Shown piece by piece: positions 1-8,074 of a stretch of 21,870 nt of DNA. Source of the stretch: DUZB01 sp964407525 (lineage in GTDB: Bacteria > Desulfobacterota > DSM-4660 > Desulfatiglandales > Desulfatiglandaceae). The translations under genes were made by a program, and so were the position numbers. The first letter of the stretch is position 1, and each line of letters opens with the position of its first letter. The stretch covers positions 1-21,870 of the forward strand of contig CAYOWC010000049.1 in assembly GCA_964407525.1 (NCBI GenBank). Direction: 5' to 3'. The notes under the pieces are model-generated. The model ran no database searches. It saw only the letters and a list, made by a program, of their open reading frames with translations, and was not told the origin of the DNA.

Positions 1-56
1 CAGAAAACATACCCCATTTCCGGGAAAAGTGTAAACTTATGGATGAAGGATGCCAT

Positions 57-227
57 TCAGTCTATCGGTTTTGCCTCGTCAATGAGCATAATGGGGATAT
101 CGTCTTTGATTTCATAGAGCAGTTTACAGTGGTCGCAAATGAGACCATCTTCTGCCTCAGTCAGATAGATATCCCCCTTGCATTTGGGGCACGCCAGAAT
201 ATCCAATAATTCTTTACTTATGGTCAT
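57..227 (-). CDS. Trm112-family zinc-ribbon protein (YcaR/UPF0434-like)
   Basis: A 56-residue protein of the Trm112/YcaR family. Members are small zinc-ribbon proteins; eukaryotic and archaeal Trm112 activates methyltransferases, while the bacterial role is unclear. Two zinc-binding pairs are visible, CPKC (C13, C16) and CDHC (C31, C34), followed by the family's IPIML segment. I chose the ATG at 227 because AAGGAG lies 7 nt upstream (235-240). A longer in-frame start at 251 has no such site and would deepen the overlap with waaC. The gene overlaps the end of waaC by 14 bp, so it is translationally coupled and last in the LPS operon. In E. coli the homologue ycaR also sits next to LPS genes (lpxK, kdsB). 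Family call is secure; function is not. Confidence 0.85.
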   Translation of the reverse strand: MTISKELLDILACPKCKGDIYLTEAEDGLICDHCKLLYEIKDDIPIMLIDEAKPID

Positions 228-1290
228 ATTTTTTCTCCTTTTCCCACTCAAAAAACTCCATTACCCCTTCATATACCTGATTGACGGATATCTCTTTCAT
301 ACATCTCATATCGTCACATTTTTTTTGTAGACACGGACTGCATTCCACATTTCCTCTGACAACCTTGTGCCCCTGACCGTAGGGGCCCGTCCGCCACGGG
401 GCGGTTGGACCGAACAGAGCTACCGTGGGGCAACCCATGGCCGCAGCCATATGCATGGGACCCGTATCTGTGGTCACGAGCAGCTTGCAGCGCGTATAAA
501 GACAGGCAAGATCCTTGAGACCGGTAATGCCCGCAAGATTCACTGGTTTTTTTTTCATTCGGCTCGATATCTCTTCGATTACAGATCTGTCCTCAGGCCC
601 ACCCGTAAACACAATCTCGCAATCCAGGCTTTCCTGTAATTTGTCTGCCAGAATCCCGAATCGATCCGCCTCCCATAATTTAGTATCCCATTTGGCAATC
701 GGGTTAATTGCCACCAGCCGTTTGGCCGAAAGCCCCCTCTCTTCCAAAAGCGTGTCAACTCTATGTCTATTGCTTTCAAAAATTGGAATTTGCCCTTTCC
801 ACTCCCCGGTTTCGCACCCAAGAAACTTTGCAACCGTCAGTGTTCGTTCTATCGCGTGTTGATTATAGTCAACTTTTACGGCAGGTTCATTGATAAAAAG
901 AGAGGCCCCTTCCCTGCTTCCACTCATTCCTATTTTTCTGCCGCCCCTTGCCAGTCCCACAAGAACACCACTTTTTAAAATTCCCTGCAGGTCGATAACC
1001 ATATCATATCTGAAAGCTCTCAGCTCTTTTATAAATTCCTGAATGTCCGCGAAAACTGTCAGACGGCGTGTCCCATTTCCACGAAGCCTCTTCAGCCACA
1101 ATTTTCTATGGGACACAATCACTCGGCGAATATCCGGATGCCCCACGATCATATCCGATGCCCCTTCCTCGACAACCCAGTCGATATGGGCCTGGGGAAA
1201 CTTCTTTTTCAAGACCTCAAGAAAAGGTAGTGTGTGTACCAGATCACCTATGGCGCTCAATTTTACGATGAGGATGTTTAGTTGATTCAT
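214..1290 (-). CDS. waaC: Lipopolysaccharide heptosyltransferase I (GT9)
   Basis: Probable ADP-heptose:LPS heptosyltransferase I, which adds the first L,D-heptose to Kdo-lipid A on the cytoplasmic face of the inner membrane. At 358 residues it is a full-length GT9 protein. The N-terminus (KLSAIGDLVHTLP, 10-22), DWVVEEG (37-43), DLQGILKS (100-107) and QHAIERT (144-150) match WaaC rather than WaaF. The C-terminal donor site carries DTGPMH (275-280) and GPT (294-296). A cysteine cluster, CSPC plus C325 and C330, follows, much like that in the neighbouring WaaF. The ATG at 1290 has no convincing Shine-Dalgarno site, and an in-frame stop shortly upstream leaves no longer start. It is separated from gmhB by a repeat block of about 430 bp, so its expression probably depends on read-through across that block. 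Confidence 0.88.
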   Translation of the reverse strand: MNQLNILIVKLSAIGDLVHTLPFLEVLKKKFPQAHIDWVVEEGASDMIVGHPDIRRVIVSHRKLWLKRLRGNGTRRLTVFADIQEFIKELRAFRYDMVIDLQGILKSGVLVGLARGGRKIGMSGSREGASLFINEPAVKVDYNQHAIERTLTVAKFLGCETGEWKGQIPIFESNRHRVDTLLEERGLSAKRLVAINPIAKWDTKLWEADRFGILADKLQESLDCEIVFTGGPEDRSVIEEISSRMKKKPVNLAGITGLKDLACLYTRCKLLVTTDTGPMHMAAAMGCPTVALFGPTAPWRTGPYGQGHKVVRGNVECSPCLQKKCDDMRCMKEISVNQVYEGVMEFFEWEKEKKYDHK

Positions 1291-1360
1291 GTTGTCTTGG
1301 GAAACTCAAGCAAATTCGGTCCAATTTCGTTATTCATTCCACATTGGGTGTCGGACAATT

Positions 1361-1422
1361 GTAGTTTCATACGAGCGCCGCCGCCGGTTGAAAAAAACCC
1401 AGTCAGATCAAAGAAGAAACTT
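1361..1422. repeat. Repeat unit, copy A (inverted ends)
   Basis: First copy of the roughly 62-bp unit. It starts GTAGTTTCATACGAGCGCCG and ends GAAACTT, so its ends carry the inverted pair AGTTTC (1363-1368) and GAAACT (1416-1421). It is clearly homologous to copy B along its first half and at its end, and more diverged in the middle. Confidence 0.65.
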
Positions 1423-1622
1423 AAGCACTTTCACAATGGAGCATGTAACCGCAAAAAGAGAACCGCAGAATATCGAACAAGGAACCGCAGAATATTGAAG
1501 TGTGGAATCGCTTCGCTCTGACTTTCTCAGAATTAGAGAGGTCGATGGAACACCTTCCTTCGAAATTCGTTATTCCTTGTTCGATATCGGAGTCTTCGCT
1601 TTCCTGGATATTCGCTTTTCGT

Positions 1623-1686
1623 GAAGTTTCATATGAGCGCCGCCTCCGGCTGGGAAAAACAGTCAATCTTATCGAGAAAGAAACTT
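1623..1686. repeat. Repeat unit, copy B (inverted ends)
   Basis: Second copy of the unit, 64 bp, starting GAAGTTTCATATGAGCGCCG. It is bounded by the perfect 7-bp inverted pair AAGTTTC (1624-1630) and GAAACTT (1680-1686). It contains a GC-rich core, GCCGCCTCCGGC, able to fold. Same orientation as copy A, with start points 262 bp apart. Confidence 0.65.
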
Positions 1687-1726
1687 CGATATTCAACATT
1701 CCTTGTTCGTTATTGGATATTCGCTT

Positions 1727-2326
1727 TTAATATTTCACGTGAGGCTCTCTCCCCAATATCCACCGGACTGCTTCAAGAAGATCTTCCGCCACATGATGCG
1801 GTTTATACGAGAGCCTTGGAAAGACATGTTCCAAATCGCCCCGTCCATAACCGGTCTTTACCAATATCCCTTTAATTCCTGCCTGGGTGGCCATTTTGAT
1901 ATCGGAACATCGATCTCCAATCACGTAGGAAGCGGAAAGATCAATAGGAAAGTCCTCACCAGCCTTTTTGATCAGACCGGTCCCAGGTTTTCTGCATTCA
2001 CAACGCATGTCATACTCTGGAACACTGCCACCGGGATAATGGGGGCAGAAATAGATTCGGTCAAGAACAGCGCCTGCATCTTTCAATCTGGATTCCATTT
2101 GTTCGTGGATATCGTATACCAGATCGACAGGGAAATAACCCCGTGCAACGCCTGACTGATTCGACACAACAATACTAAAATAGCCATTCAGATTCAAAAG
2201 CCTGATCGCTTCTGCAACACCCGGCAACAACACAAAACGGCTTTCATGGTTTATGTAGCCCATTTGTTCGTTTATGGTTCCGTCCCGATCAATAAATACA
2301 GCCGGTTTTTTCTTTTCAAACGTCAT
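1727..2326 (-). CDS. gmhB: D-glycero-beta-D-manno-heptose 1,7-bisphosphate 7-phosphatase
   Basis: A HAD-superfamily phosphatase that removes the 7-phosphate from heptose 1,7-bisphosphate in ADP-heptose synthesis, supplying the two heptosyltransferases beside it. At 199 residues it is normal length. The nucleophile motif DRDGT (13-17, D13 nucleophile, D15 acid/base) is intact, as are SNQSG (55-59), the zinc site C94/H96...C109/C111 typical of GmhB, RKPGTG (112-117) and GDRCSD (137-142). Its start overlaps the end of waaF by 11 bp, indicating coupling. The TAA stop coincides with the beginning of the downstream repeat block, so the last residues may have been changed by the repeat's arrival. 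The zinc-loop HAD could in principle act on the alpha anomer; context favours the LPS (beta) role. Confidence 0.92.
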   Translation of the reverse strand: MTFEKKKPAVFIDRDGTINEQMGYINHESRFVLLPGVAEAIRLLNLNGYFSIVVSNQSGVARGYFPVDLVYDIHEQMESRLKDAGAVLDRIYFCPHYPGGSVPEYDMRCECRKPGTGLIKKAGEDFPIDLSASYVIGDRCSDIKMATQAGIKGILVKTGYGRGDLEHVFPRLSYKPHHVAEDLLEAVRWILGREPHVKY

Positions 2327-3371
2327 TTTTTAACTCCTGCATCACCTTCCACACTTCTTCCACCCCGATGCCGTTCATACATTGATGATCCGTCGGGCAT
2401 TCAGGTTTCAAACAAGGACTACAGTGCACCCGATGATTTACAATCCGTGTTTTCTGTCCACATGGACCGGTCGCTTCCTGGTCGGTGGGACCGAAAATAG
2501 CAACGGTAGGCACATTAAGCGCTGAAGCCACATGCATAAGTCCTGAATCGTTGGTAACAAAAATATCGCACATACTCACGAGGGAGATCGCTTCCCTCAG
2601 AGACGTTTGACCGCAAAAATCGCATGCGGCATGCTGCATGCCATTCATCACTTTTTTGCCGATCTCAATTTCTTTGGCGCTTCCGAACACAAGTACTCTG
2701 GCGCCCCATTCCTCTATAGATTTGTCGCCAATCCTTGCAAATCTTTCCGCGTTCCACTTTTTCGCCCCTCCAAAGATGGCTCCGGCATTCAGCCCTACAA
2801 GCAGATCACCCTTCTTTACGCCCTCATCCCACAACCGTTTCTGCGCTCCTGCCCGTTCTTCTGAAGAAACGTGCAGAACAGGGTCTTTCTTTTCCGTTTT
2901 CAGTCCGAGTTGTTCGAGAAGGGACAAATAATATTCCACCTGGTGCACTCTCAAGACATCCTGGCTCCTTGCAACCCGATGTGTCAGCAAGAGACCCCGA
3001 CCATCCGTATTATATCCGGCCCTGACAGGTATCCCGCCGGCCCAGGAAATCAGAGCCGCTTCAAAGGCATTCTGAAAAAGGATGGCAAGATCAAAAGGCC
3101 TTTTTCTCACAGATCTGATCACTCGAAAAAGCTCTCCAAAACCCGTAAATGCGCCGCCCCCCTTATTTAAAATAACCACGTCATCCACAGCTGGATGATT
3201 TCTAAAAACGGGTTCCACCCACGGTTTCGCAAGCACCGATACTGAGCTGGAGGGGAAATTTTTTTTCACCGCTTCGAGTGCAGGAAGGGTCATGACGGCA
3301 TCCCCTACCCAGTTGGTAGAACGAACCAGTATTCGATCAATCCCTGTCTTGTCGATTGTCTTTCTATCCAT
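2316..3371 (-). CDS. waaF: Lipopolysaccharide heptosyltransferase II (GT9)
   Basis: Probable ADP-heptose:LPS heptosyltransferase II, adding the second heptose of the inner core in the cytoplasm. 351 residues, full length. The N-terminal acceptor-side motif is RSTNWVGDAVMTLPALEAVK (17-36), with the NWVGD form typical of WaaF. The C-terminal donor side has NDSGLMH (274-280) and GPTD (294-297). A CSPC cluster with C325 and C331 follows, also seen in WaaC here. It lies 10 bp downstream of lpxK and overlaps gmhB, firmly inside the LPS operon. Other GT9 enzymes look similar, but the motif form and the separate waaC in the same operon support WaaF. Confidence 0.92.
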   Translation of the reverse strand: MDRKTIDKTGIDRILVRSTNWVGDAVMTLPALEAVKKNFPSSSVSVLAKPWVEPVFRNHPAVDDVVILNKGGGAFTGFGELFRVIRSVRKRPFDLAILFQNAFEAALISWAGGIPVRAGYNTDGRGLLLTHRVARSQDVLRVHQVEYYLSLLEQLGLKTEKKDPVLHVSSEERAGAQKRLWDEGVKKGDLLVGLNAGAIFGGAKKWNAERFARIGDKSIEEWGARVLVFGSAKEIEIGKKVMNGMQHAACDFCGQTSLREAISLVSMCDIFVTNDSGLMHVASALNVPTVAIFGPTDQEATGPCGQKTRIVNHRVHCSPCLKPECPTDHQCMNGIGVEEVWKVMQELKNDV

Positions 3372-3381
3372 CTCTTTCCAT

Positions 3382-4485
3382 CTACCCTACTGTTGATTTC
3401 TCTTTGCTTTTCCGGATCATTTCGAAAAATCTGCTTCGATCGCCAAGGACAGAAAATCTGATGGTCAAATAAGCCATATGGGAACGAGGGAAGTCCATGG
3501 AAGAGATCCTCATCCAGTCTTTTTCCGTGGTGATAATAGTTGCCGCATTCAAACTTTCGCGCATCCTCAGAATTTTATCCATATCGTTTCCACTGAATGG
3601 GTAATGGTCCCTGAAGGGGAAAAACCGTACGACTTCGGCCCCTATTCCCAGCAACGTCTCCTTGAATGACTCTGGCGAACCAATGCCGGCAAAGGCAACA
3701 ACACGCTTTCCTTTCAGAAATTCAGGGCTATGAGATTCTCCTGAATCGGGAATTACCACACTTTCAGGAAGATGGTCAGCACGGAAACAGGGTATGGTTG
3801 CAAATTCCTTTCTCACGACAGTTGGGATCTGAACCGCGTCACCGGATTTACCAATCCTTGTAAAGATACAGGCATCCGCCCTTTTTATTTGCCCTAACGG
3901 TTCCCTCAAAGGTCCCCAGGGAAGAAGATGACCATTGCCAAAAGGGTTCAATGAATCTATTAAAGCAAAATTCATGTCCCTCGCCAACCTGATGTGCTGA
4001 TATCCGTCATCAAGAATAAAGAAATCAGATCCGAATTTTCTGTGTGCATACATCCCCGCTTTGTACCGCTCATTTGCAACAATAACGGGTACCCCGTCAA
4101 GTCTTTTCGCCAGAAGAAAGGGTTCATCTCCGGAAAGAAGGGCATCGGCCACAACTCTTTTCCCGTCCGATACCTCCAGCACTCCATGATCGTGTCTGCC
4201 GCCATAACCTCTCGTGAGTATGGCAACCTTCCACCCTTCTTGAACTGCCCATTCCGCAAGCATTACCACCGCAGGGGTTTTTCCCGTACCGCCGGCGGTC
4301 ATATTCCCCAAGCTAACAACGAAACCGGGAAGCCGTTTTGCTTTTAATAAACCTGCATAATATCGCCATAACCGTGCCCGAACTCCGGCTCCATAAAAAA
4401 AAGAAAAAACTGCCAGAGGCAACGTCCAGCAGTTCAAAGTCTTCTGATTATGGATTCGATTCCAGTCAGGTGATAACACGTTCAT
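3382..4485 (-). CDS. lpxK: Tetraacyldisaccharide 4'-kinase
   Basis: Lipid A 4'-kinase, which phosphorylates the tetraacyl disaccharide-1-phosphate at the inner membrane to give lipid IVA, the acceptor for WaaA. 367 residues. The family's N-terminal hydrophobic stretch (about 20-35) precedes the P-loop AGGTGKTP (64-71), TRGYGGR (91-97) and the DDGYQH motif (about 157-162), all LpxK hallmarks. It sits 10 bp after waaA and 10 bp before waaF. The ATG at 4485 fits the expected N-terminal length. Confidence 0.95.
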   Translation of the reverse strand: MNVLSPDWNRIHNQKTLNCWTLPLAVFSFFYGAGVRARLWRYYAGLLKAKRLPGFVVSLGNMTAGGTGKTPAVVMLAEWAVQEGWKVAILTRGYGGRHDHGVLEVSDGKRVVADALLSGDEPFLLAKRLDGVPVIVANERYKAGMYAHRKFGSDFFILDDGYQHIRLARDMNFALIDSLNPFGNGHLLPWGPLREPLGQIKRADACIFTRIGKSGDAVQIPTVVRKEFATIPCFRADHLPESVVIPDSGESHSPEFLKGKRVVAFAGIGSPESFKETLLGIGAEVVRFFPFRDHYPFSGNDMDKILRMRESLNAATIITTEKDWMRISSMDFPRSHMAYLTIRFSVLGDRSRFFEMIRKSKEKSTVG

Positions 4486-4495
4486 CTTATCCTAT

Positions 4496-5770
4496 TCAGA
4501 AATCAGTAGTACTCGCTTCGGGGAAAATCAATCCAACAACCGTTTCAAGAGCTCCCTGGTTGGATTCAACAAAGGTTCTGGCGTGGGCACCCATCTGAGA
4601 ACATCTTTCGCGATCCTCCAAAATGGTTATTAATGCATTCTGAAGGCTCGTTCGGTCATGAATCTGCCACCCTCCCCCACATTCAAGAAGCATCGCAGAC
4701 ATGAGCACAAAATTGTGCATATATGGACCGAAGAGTACGGGACAACCAAAACAAGCCGGTTCAAGAAGATTATGCCCTCCCACCTGGACGAGGCTTCCAC
4801 CAACAAAGCTCACCGTGGCAAGTCCATAAATCCTTCCCAACTCTCCCATGGTGTCTAAGACAAGAACATCCCATTGTACCTTATCACCATCTGAAAGCCC
4901 ACTTCTCAAGGACCATTTCAGATCTCTTTCTGAAACCATCCCCATGAGTTCACCGGATCTTCCGATATCCCTTGGAGCCAGAATAAGTCGGAAATCAGGA
5001 AAAGAACCTCGTATCTTCATGAAAACATCCAGCAGAATTTCCTCTTCACCGGGATGGGTACTTCCAGCCACCCACAGGAAAGTTCCTGCTTTGATTTTCA
5101 ACCTGGTAGACCATTTCTCTTTCTCTTCCCTGCCCACGGCCACCCATTTCTGGTCAAATTTAATATTCCCCGTAGTCTTGACTTTCGTCCAGGGAATACC
5201 GATTTTGAGCAGGCGATTTCGGTCCAGATCCGATTGCATCAGGCACAATTCAAAAGGATCAAAGAGTTTTCTCACCAAAAAACGGGCTCTGTTGTATCCC
5301 TTGAAGGTCCGAGGAGAAATCCGCCCGTTAACCAGAATGCTTTTTATTCTTTTTCGTCGAAGCCAATCCAGCAAGCCGGGCCAGATGTCCGTCTCCACCA
5401 GGATGAAAACCGATGGATGGATATGGCGGATAAACTTTTGAAGAATCCACCAGGCGTCCAGAGGCATAAATTGCAAACTGATATCCTTGTTTTTCAGTTT
5501 TTCTCTTGCCACGGACATTCCGCTTCTGGTTGTGACCGTAAAAACTATTCCCTGGTTGGGACATTGCGACTGAAAAGCATCCACAAGGGGAAGTGCTGAA
5601 ATTACCTCTCCCACGGAAAGGGCATGTATCCAGATGTTGCTCTTTGCAGAGAGAGGGAGGTTTGAATCCAGAGCGAATCTTTCTCTTAATCTCCCGTTTC
5701 GAATAAACCGTTTCAGTGGAATAAAGAAAATGAGGAGGAGACTCCAGATAAAATGGTAAAAAAACATCAT
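4496..5770 (-). CDS. waaA: 3-deoxy-D-manno-octulosonic acid (Kdo) transferase
   Basis: GT30 Kdo transferase (WaaA/KdtA), which attaches Kdo from CMP-Kdo to lipid IVA on the inner membrane. 424 residues. A membrane anchor lies at about 4-20. The catalytic glutamate is in SVGE (E55). TVTTRSG (78-84) and the C-terminal donor-site segment GGSLVQVGGHNLLEPA (324-339) with FGPYMHNF are all in place. The family's usual 'PRH' triplet reads PRD here (266-268). The start is 6 bp after the kinase stop; two adjacent ATGs (5770 and 5767) are possible and neither has a strong ribosome site, suggesting coupling. Whether it adds one or two Kdo residues cannot be told from sequence. Confidence 0.94.
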   Translation of the reverse strand: MMFFYHFIWSLLLIFFIPLKRFIRNGRLRERFALDSNLPLSAKSNIWIHALSVGEVISALPLVDAFQSQCPNQGIVFTVTTRSGMSVAREKLKNKDISLQFMPLDAWWILQKFIRHIHPSVFILVETDIWPGLLDWLRRKRIKSILVNGRISPRTFKGYNRARFLVRKLFDPFELCLMQSDLDRNRLLKIGIPWTKVKTTGNIKFDQKWVAVGREEKEKWSTRLKIKAGTFLWVAGSTHPGEEEILLDVFMKIRGSFPDFRLILAPRDIGRSGELMGMVSERDLKWSLRSGLSDGDKVQWDVLVLDTMGELGRIYGLATVSFVGGSLVQVGGHNLLEPACFGCPVLFGPYMHNFVLMSAMLLECGGGWQIHDRTSLQNALITILEDRERCSQMGAHARTFVESNQGALETVVGLIFPEASTTDF

Positions 5771-5776
5771 ATACGT

Positions 5777-8008
5777 CTACAACCTCACAGGCAGTTCAAT
5801 GATAAACTTTATGCCTTTAGGGTCGTTATTCTGAACACGAACGAACCCGTTATGGTCCGTGATGATGGTATTAACTATCGCAAGACCAAGGCCCGTTCCC
5901 TGTTTCTTGGTAGAAAAATAGGGTTCAAACAGGAGCTCCTTATTTTCCGCACTTATTCCCTTTCCATTGTCAGTAACTTCAATGGTCACCATTTTCAGGA
6001 CGCTGTCGTGGGCCAGATTGACTGAAATGACACCATTCCCTTCAACAGCTTCGACCGCATTTTCAAGAAGGTTGATCATCACTCTTTTCATCTGTTCCCG
6101 ATCAAGATTGAAAACAGGTGTGTCATCGGGCGGGACAAAGACAAATTCGATATCTTTATGGGCCTCCCGGTAAAGATTCAGGGCTTCAGATATGATCTTC
6201 CTGATATCCGAACGAACTGGATTGGTGGCAGGCATGCGCGCAAAATTGGAGAACTCATTCACAAGGCGCTTTAATTCCTCCACCTGAGTGATAATCATTC
6301 CAGTACATTCCTTGAATACATGTGCATCTTCATCCGCCAGCACAGATCCATATCGTTTCTGTAAGCGCTGAGCGGAAAGCTGAATAGGCGTAAGTGGGTT
6401 TTTCACTTCATGGGCAATCCTTCTGGCCACCTCGCGCCAGGCCTCTACTCTCTGGGCCTTTTCGATTTCAGTGAGATCCTCAAACACGGCCACGAGCCCA
6501 AGATAACGCCTCCTGTCGTCACGCAGTACGTTAAGGGTAACCAGCAGGGTCAGTCGTCTTCCGCCGACAGAGAGCCGGATTTGTCTTTCAAGGAATCCTT
6601 TTTCAAACAACCCCTGATCACCTAAGAACTTTTCAAGGATTTTGCTATAGTCCTGTTCAAGAACTTCCCGGTAATCCTTTCCGATGATCACACGGGGTTC
6701 TATATTAAGCATCCTTTCAGCCGATTTGTTGATGGTAAGAATTTTCCCCTGCCTGTCGGCGGAAACGACCCCCGCAGCCACATTGGCCAGGACAATTTCC
6801 ATATAAACTCGTCGCTGTTCCAACTCCAGATTGCTCTCTACAAGTTTGCTGTGGGCTTTTTCCAATTTTTCTTTGCCGGTCTTGAGATCCATGGTCATCT
6901 TATTAAAAGAATTCACCAGGAGTCCCATCTCATCCCTTGTTTCCAAATCAATAAAGAAATCATAATCTCCTGATGCAATACGATTGGTTGCTTCTGCCAG
7001 TTCCTTGATAGGAACCGTAATTTCCTTTGACAAATAAAAACCGAACCATACAGAAGAAAAAATGATGAGCAGCGTAACAATAGACAGCGTAATCATATGG
7101 CTGGCCTTAATAGGCGTTTTCAGCATTTTGAGCTGTCTGTATTCCTGAAGTCCCTTTGAAATGGCATGAAGCCGGTTTACAAATGATCCGGGAACAAATT
7201 TGGATAATACAATAAGTCCCACAACGGCCTTGGACTTCGTCCGTGAAAAAACGGGAACGATCCCATTAACCAAATCGCCATGGGGAGAAGATTGGATAAA
7301 CTGGCTGTCAGCTCCTTTCTTCAAACTGTTTCGGAGAATCTCAATATCCGGCTTTTTAAAAGAACTCAGATCGACTCTATGATTTCTTGAGACGGCCGTT
7401 AGTGCAAGATCCTGAGAAAAAACAGAAATAGAAGCAAGCCCGAACTCTTTCCGTTTTTCGTCCACAAATTTTTCAAGGTCTTCCTTCTTTGAAAGGATCA
7501 TAAAGCCTTCGTAACTGATAACCCGACCGAAATTATTTCCAAATGAAAGGATTTCGTCCGCAGTTCCCTTGTAATAATCCCGGCCTACCTCCAGGGAATT
7601 TTTCAGGGATTGCTCCACCTGCAGATTAAACCAATATTCAATGGACGAAGAAATAAATTGCACGGAAACAAAAAAAAGAACCATCGTTGGCAGGAGAGTA
7701 AGGCTCACGAACGCCAAAACCAGCTTTGTCCTGAGTCTGGCACCCATAATGCTCTTTTTTCTCTCAAAAAGGAGCTTTACAAGGTTTCTGACAGTTAGGA
7801 AAATAAGGAGAAGAAGCAAGATTACATTGATATTAATGAGACCAAAGGCAAGAATACTGCTTGAAAAGGGAAGAGATTGCCCCAGATGAAAAAGATGTCG
7901 CCCAACATAAATCAGAATAGATATTACCACCCCCAGAAGAATAATGAGATACCTTTCTTTCCGGCGACGTTTGAGATCTAAAAATTCGGCTTTCAGATAA
8001 TCCTTCAT
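5777..8008 (-). CDS. NtrY-like membrane sensor histidine kinase
   Basis: A 743-residue sensor kinase of the NtrY type. Predicted membrane segments lie at about 20-40, 52-75, 95-121 and 305-327, with a periplasmic sensor region (about 122-304) between the last two. A HAMP-like linker (327-380), coiled coil (378-402) and PAS domain (about 402-515) follow. The HisKA box RRIAHEVKNPLTP has the phospho-accepting H533. The ATPase domain has the N box NLLENAVEAV (N650), DNGKG (680-684) and GTGLGLA (704-710). All catalytic motifs are intact. The gene lies 66 bp after the DUF4390 gene and 6 bp before waaA, so it is co-transcribed with LPS genes. The usual partner, an NtrX-type sigma-54 response regulator, is not adjacent. 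No strong Shine-Dalgarno site precedes the ATG. Confidence 0.9.
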   Translation of the reverse strand: MKDYLKAEFLDLKRRRKERYLIILLGVVISILIYVGRHLFHLGQSLPFSSSILAFGLININVILLLLLIFLTVRNLVKLLFERKKSIMGARLRTKLVLAFVSLTLLPTMVLFFVSVQFISSSIEYWFNLQVEQSLKNSLEVGRDYYKGTADEILSFGNNFGRVISYEGFMILSKKEDLEKFVDEKRKEFGLASISVFSQDLALTAVSRNHRVDLSSFKKPDIEILRNSLKKGADSQFIQSSPHGDLVNGIVPVFSRTKSKAVVGLIVLSKFVPGSFVNRLHAISKGLQEYRQLKMLKTPIKASHMITLSIVTLLIIFSSVWFGFYLSKEITVPIKELAEATNRIASGDYDFFIDLETRDEMGLLVNSFNKMTMDLKTGKEKLEKAHSKLVESNLELEQRRVYMEIVLANVAAGVVSADRQGKILTINKSAERMLNIEPRVIIGKDYREVLEQDYSKILEKFLGDQGLFEKGFLERQIRLSVGGRRLTLLVTLNVLRDDRRRYLGLVAVFEDLTEIEKAQRVEAWREVARRIAHEVKNPLTPIQLSAQRLQKRYGSVLADEDAHVFKECTGMIITQVEELKRLVNEFSNFARMPATNPVRSDIRKIISEALNLYREAHKDIEFVFVPPDDTPVFNLDREQMKRVMINLLENAVEAVEGNGVISVNLAHDSVLKMVTIEVTDNGKGISAENKELLFEPYFSTKKQGTGLGLAIVNTIITDHNGFVRVQNNDPKGIKFIIELPVRL

Positions 8009-8074
8009 GATGGCAGAGCCAAGAGAGCTTTCGGACTATGGCCAATAGCGGCGAACAAAAGCAAAAGAAACACA

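Larger units (their letters stand above)
1321..1728. repeat. Repeat-rich intergenic block splitting the LPS operon
   Basis: This gap of about 430 bp between gmhB and waaC is a mosaic of short repeats and has no credible gene. Visible are: a 62-64 bp unit present twice (1361-1422, 1623-1686); a 14-mer GAACCGCAGAATAT twice (1460-1473, 1482-1495); a 14-mer GGATATTCGCTTTT twice (1606-1619, 1715-1728); and a 15-mer TTCCTTGTTCGATAT (1573-1587) with a perfect reverse complement at 1470-1484. The block begins exactly at the gmhB stop codon. A 92-codon open frame on the minus strand is just repeat sequence without stops. From memory, TTCGTTATTCC/GATATTCG-rich tracts of this kind are dispersed in many Desulfobacterota genomes; that needs a genome search. 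Confidence 0.75.

Noticed and set aside
1..56. Possible start of another gene directly after the Trm112 stop (ATG at 56, 18 codons open to the window edge)
   Set aside because: Too short to judge. It does not begin like KdsB or another LPS gene, and no ribosome site lies at a suitable distance.
1421..1699. 92-codon open frame on the minus strand in the gmhB-waaC gap
   Set aside because: It is made wholly of the repeat units, has no ribosome site and resembles no protein family.
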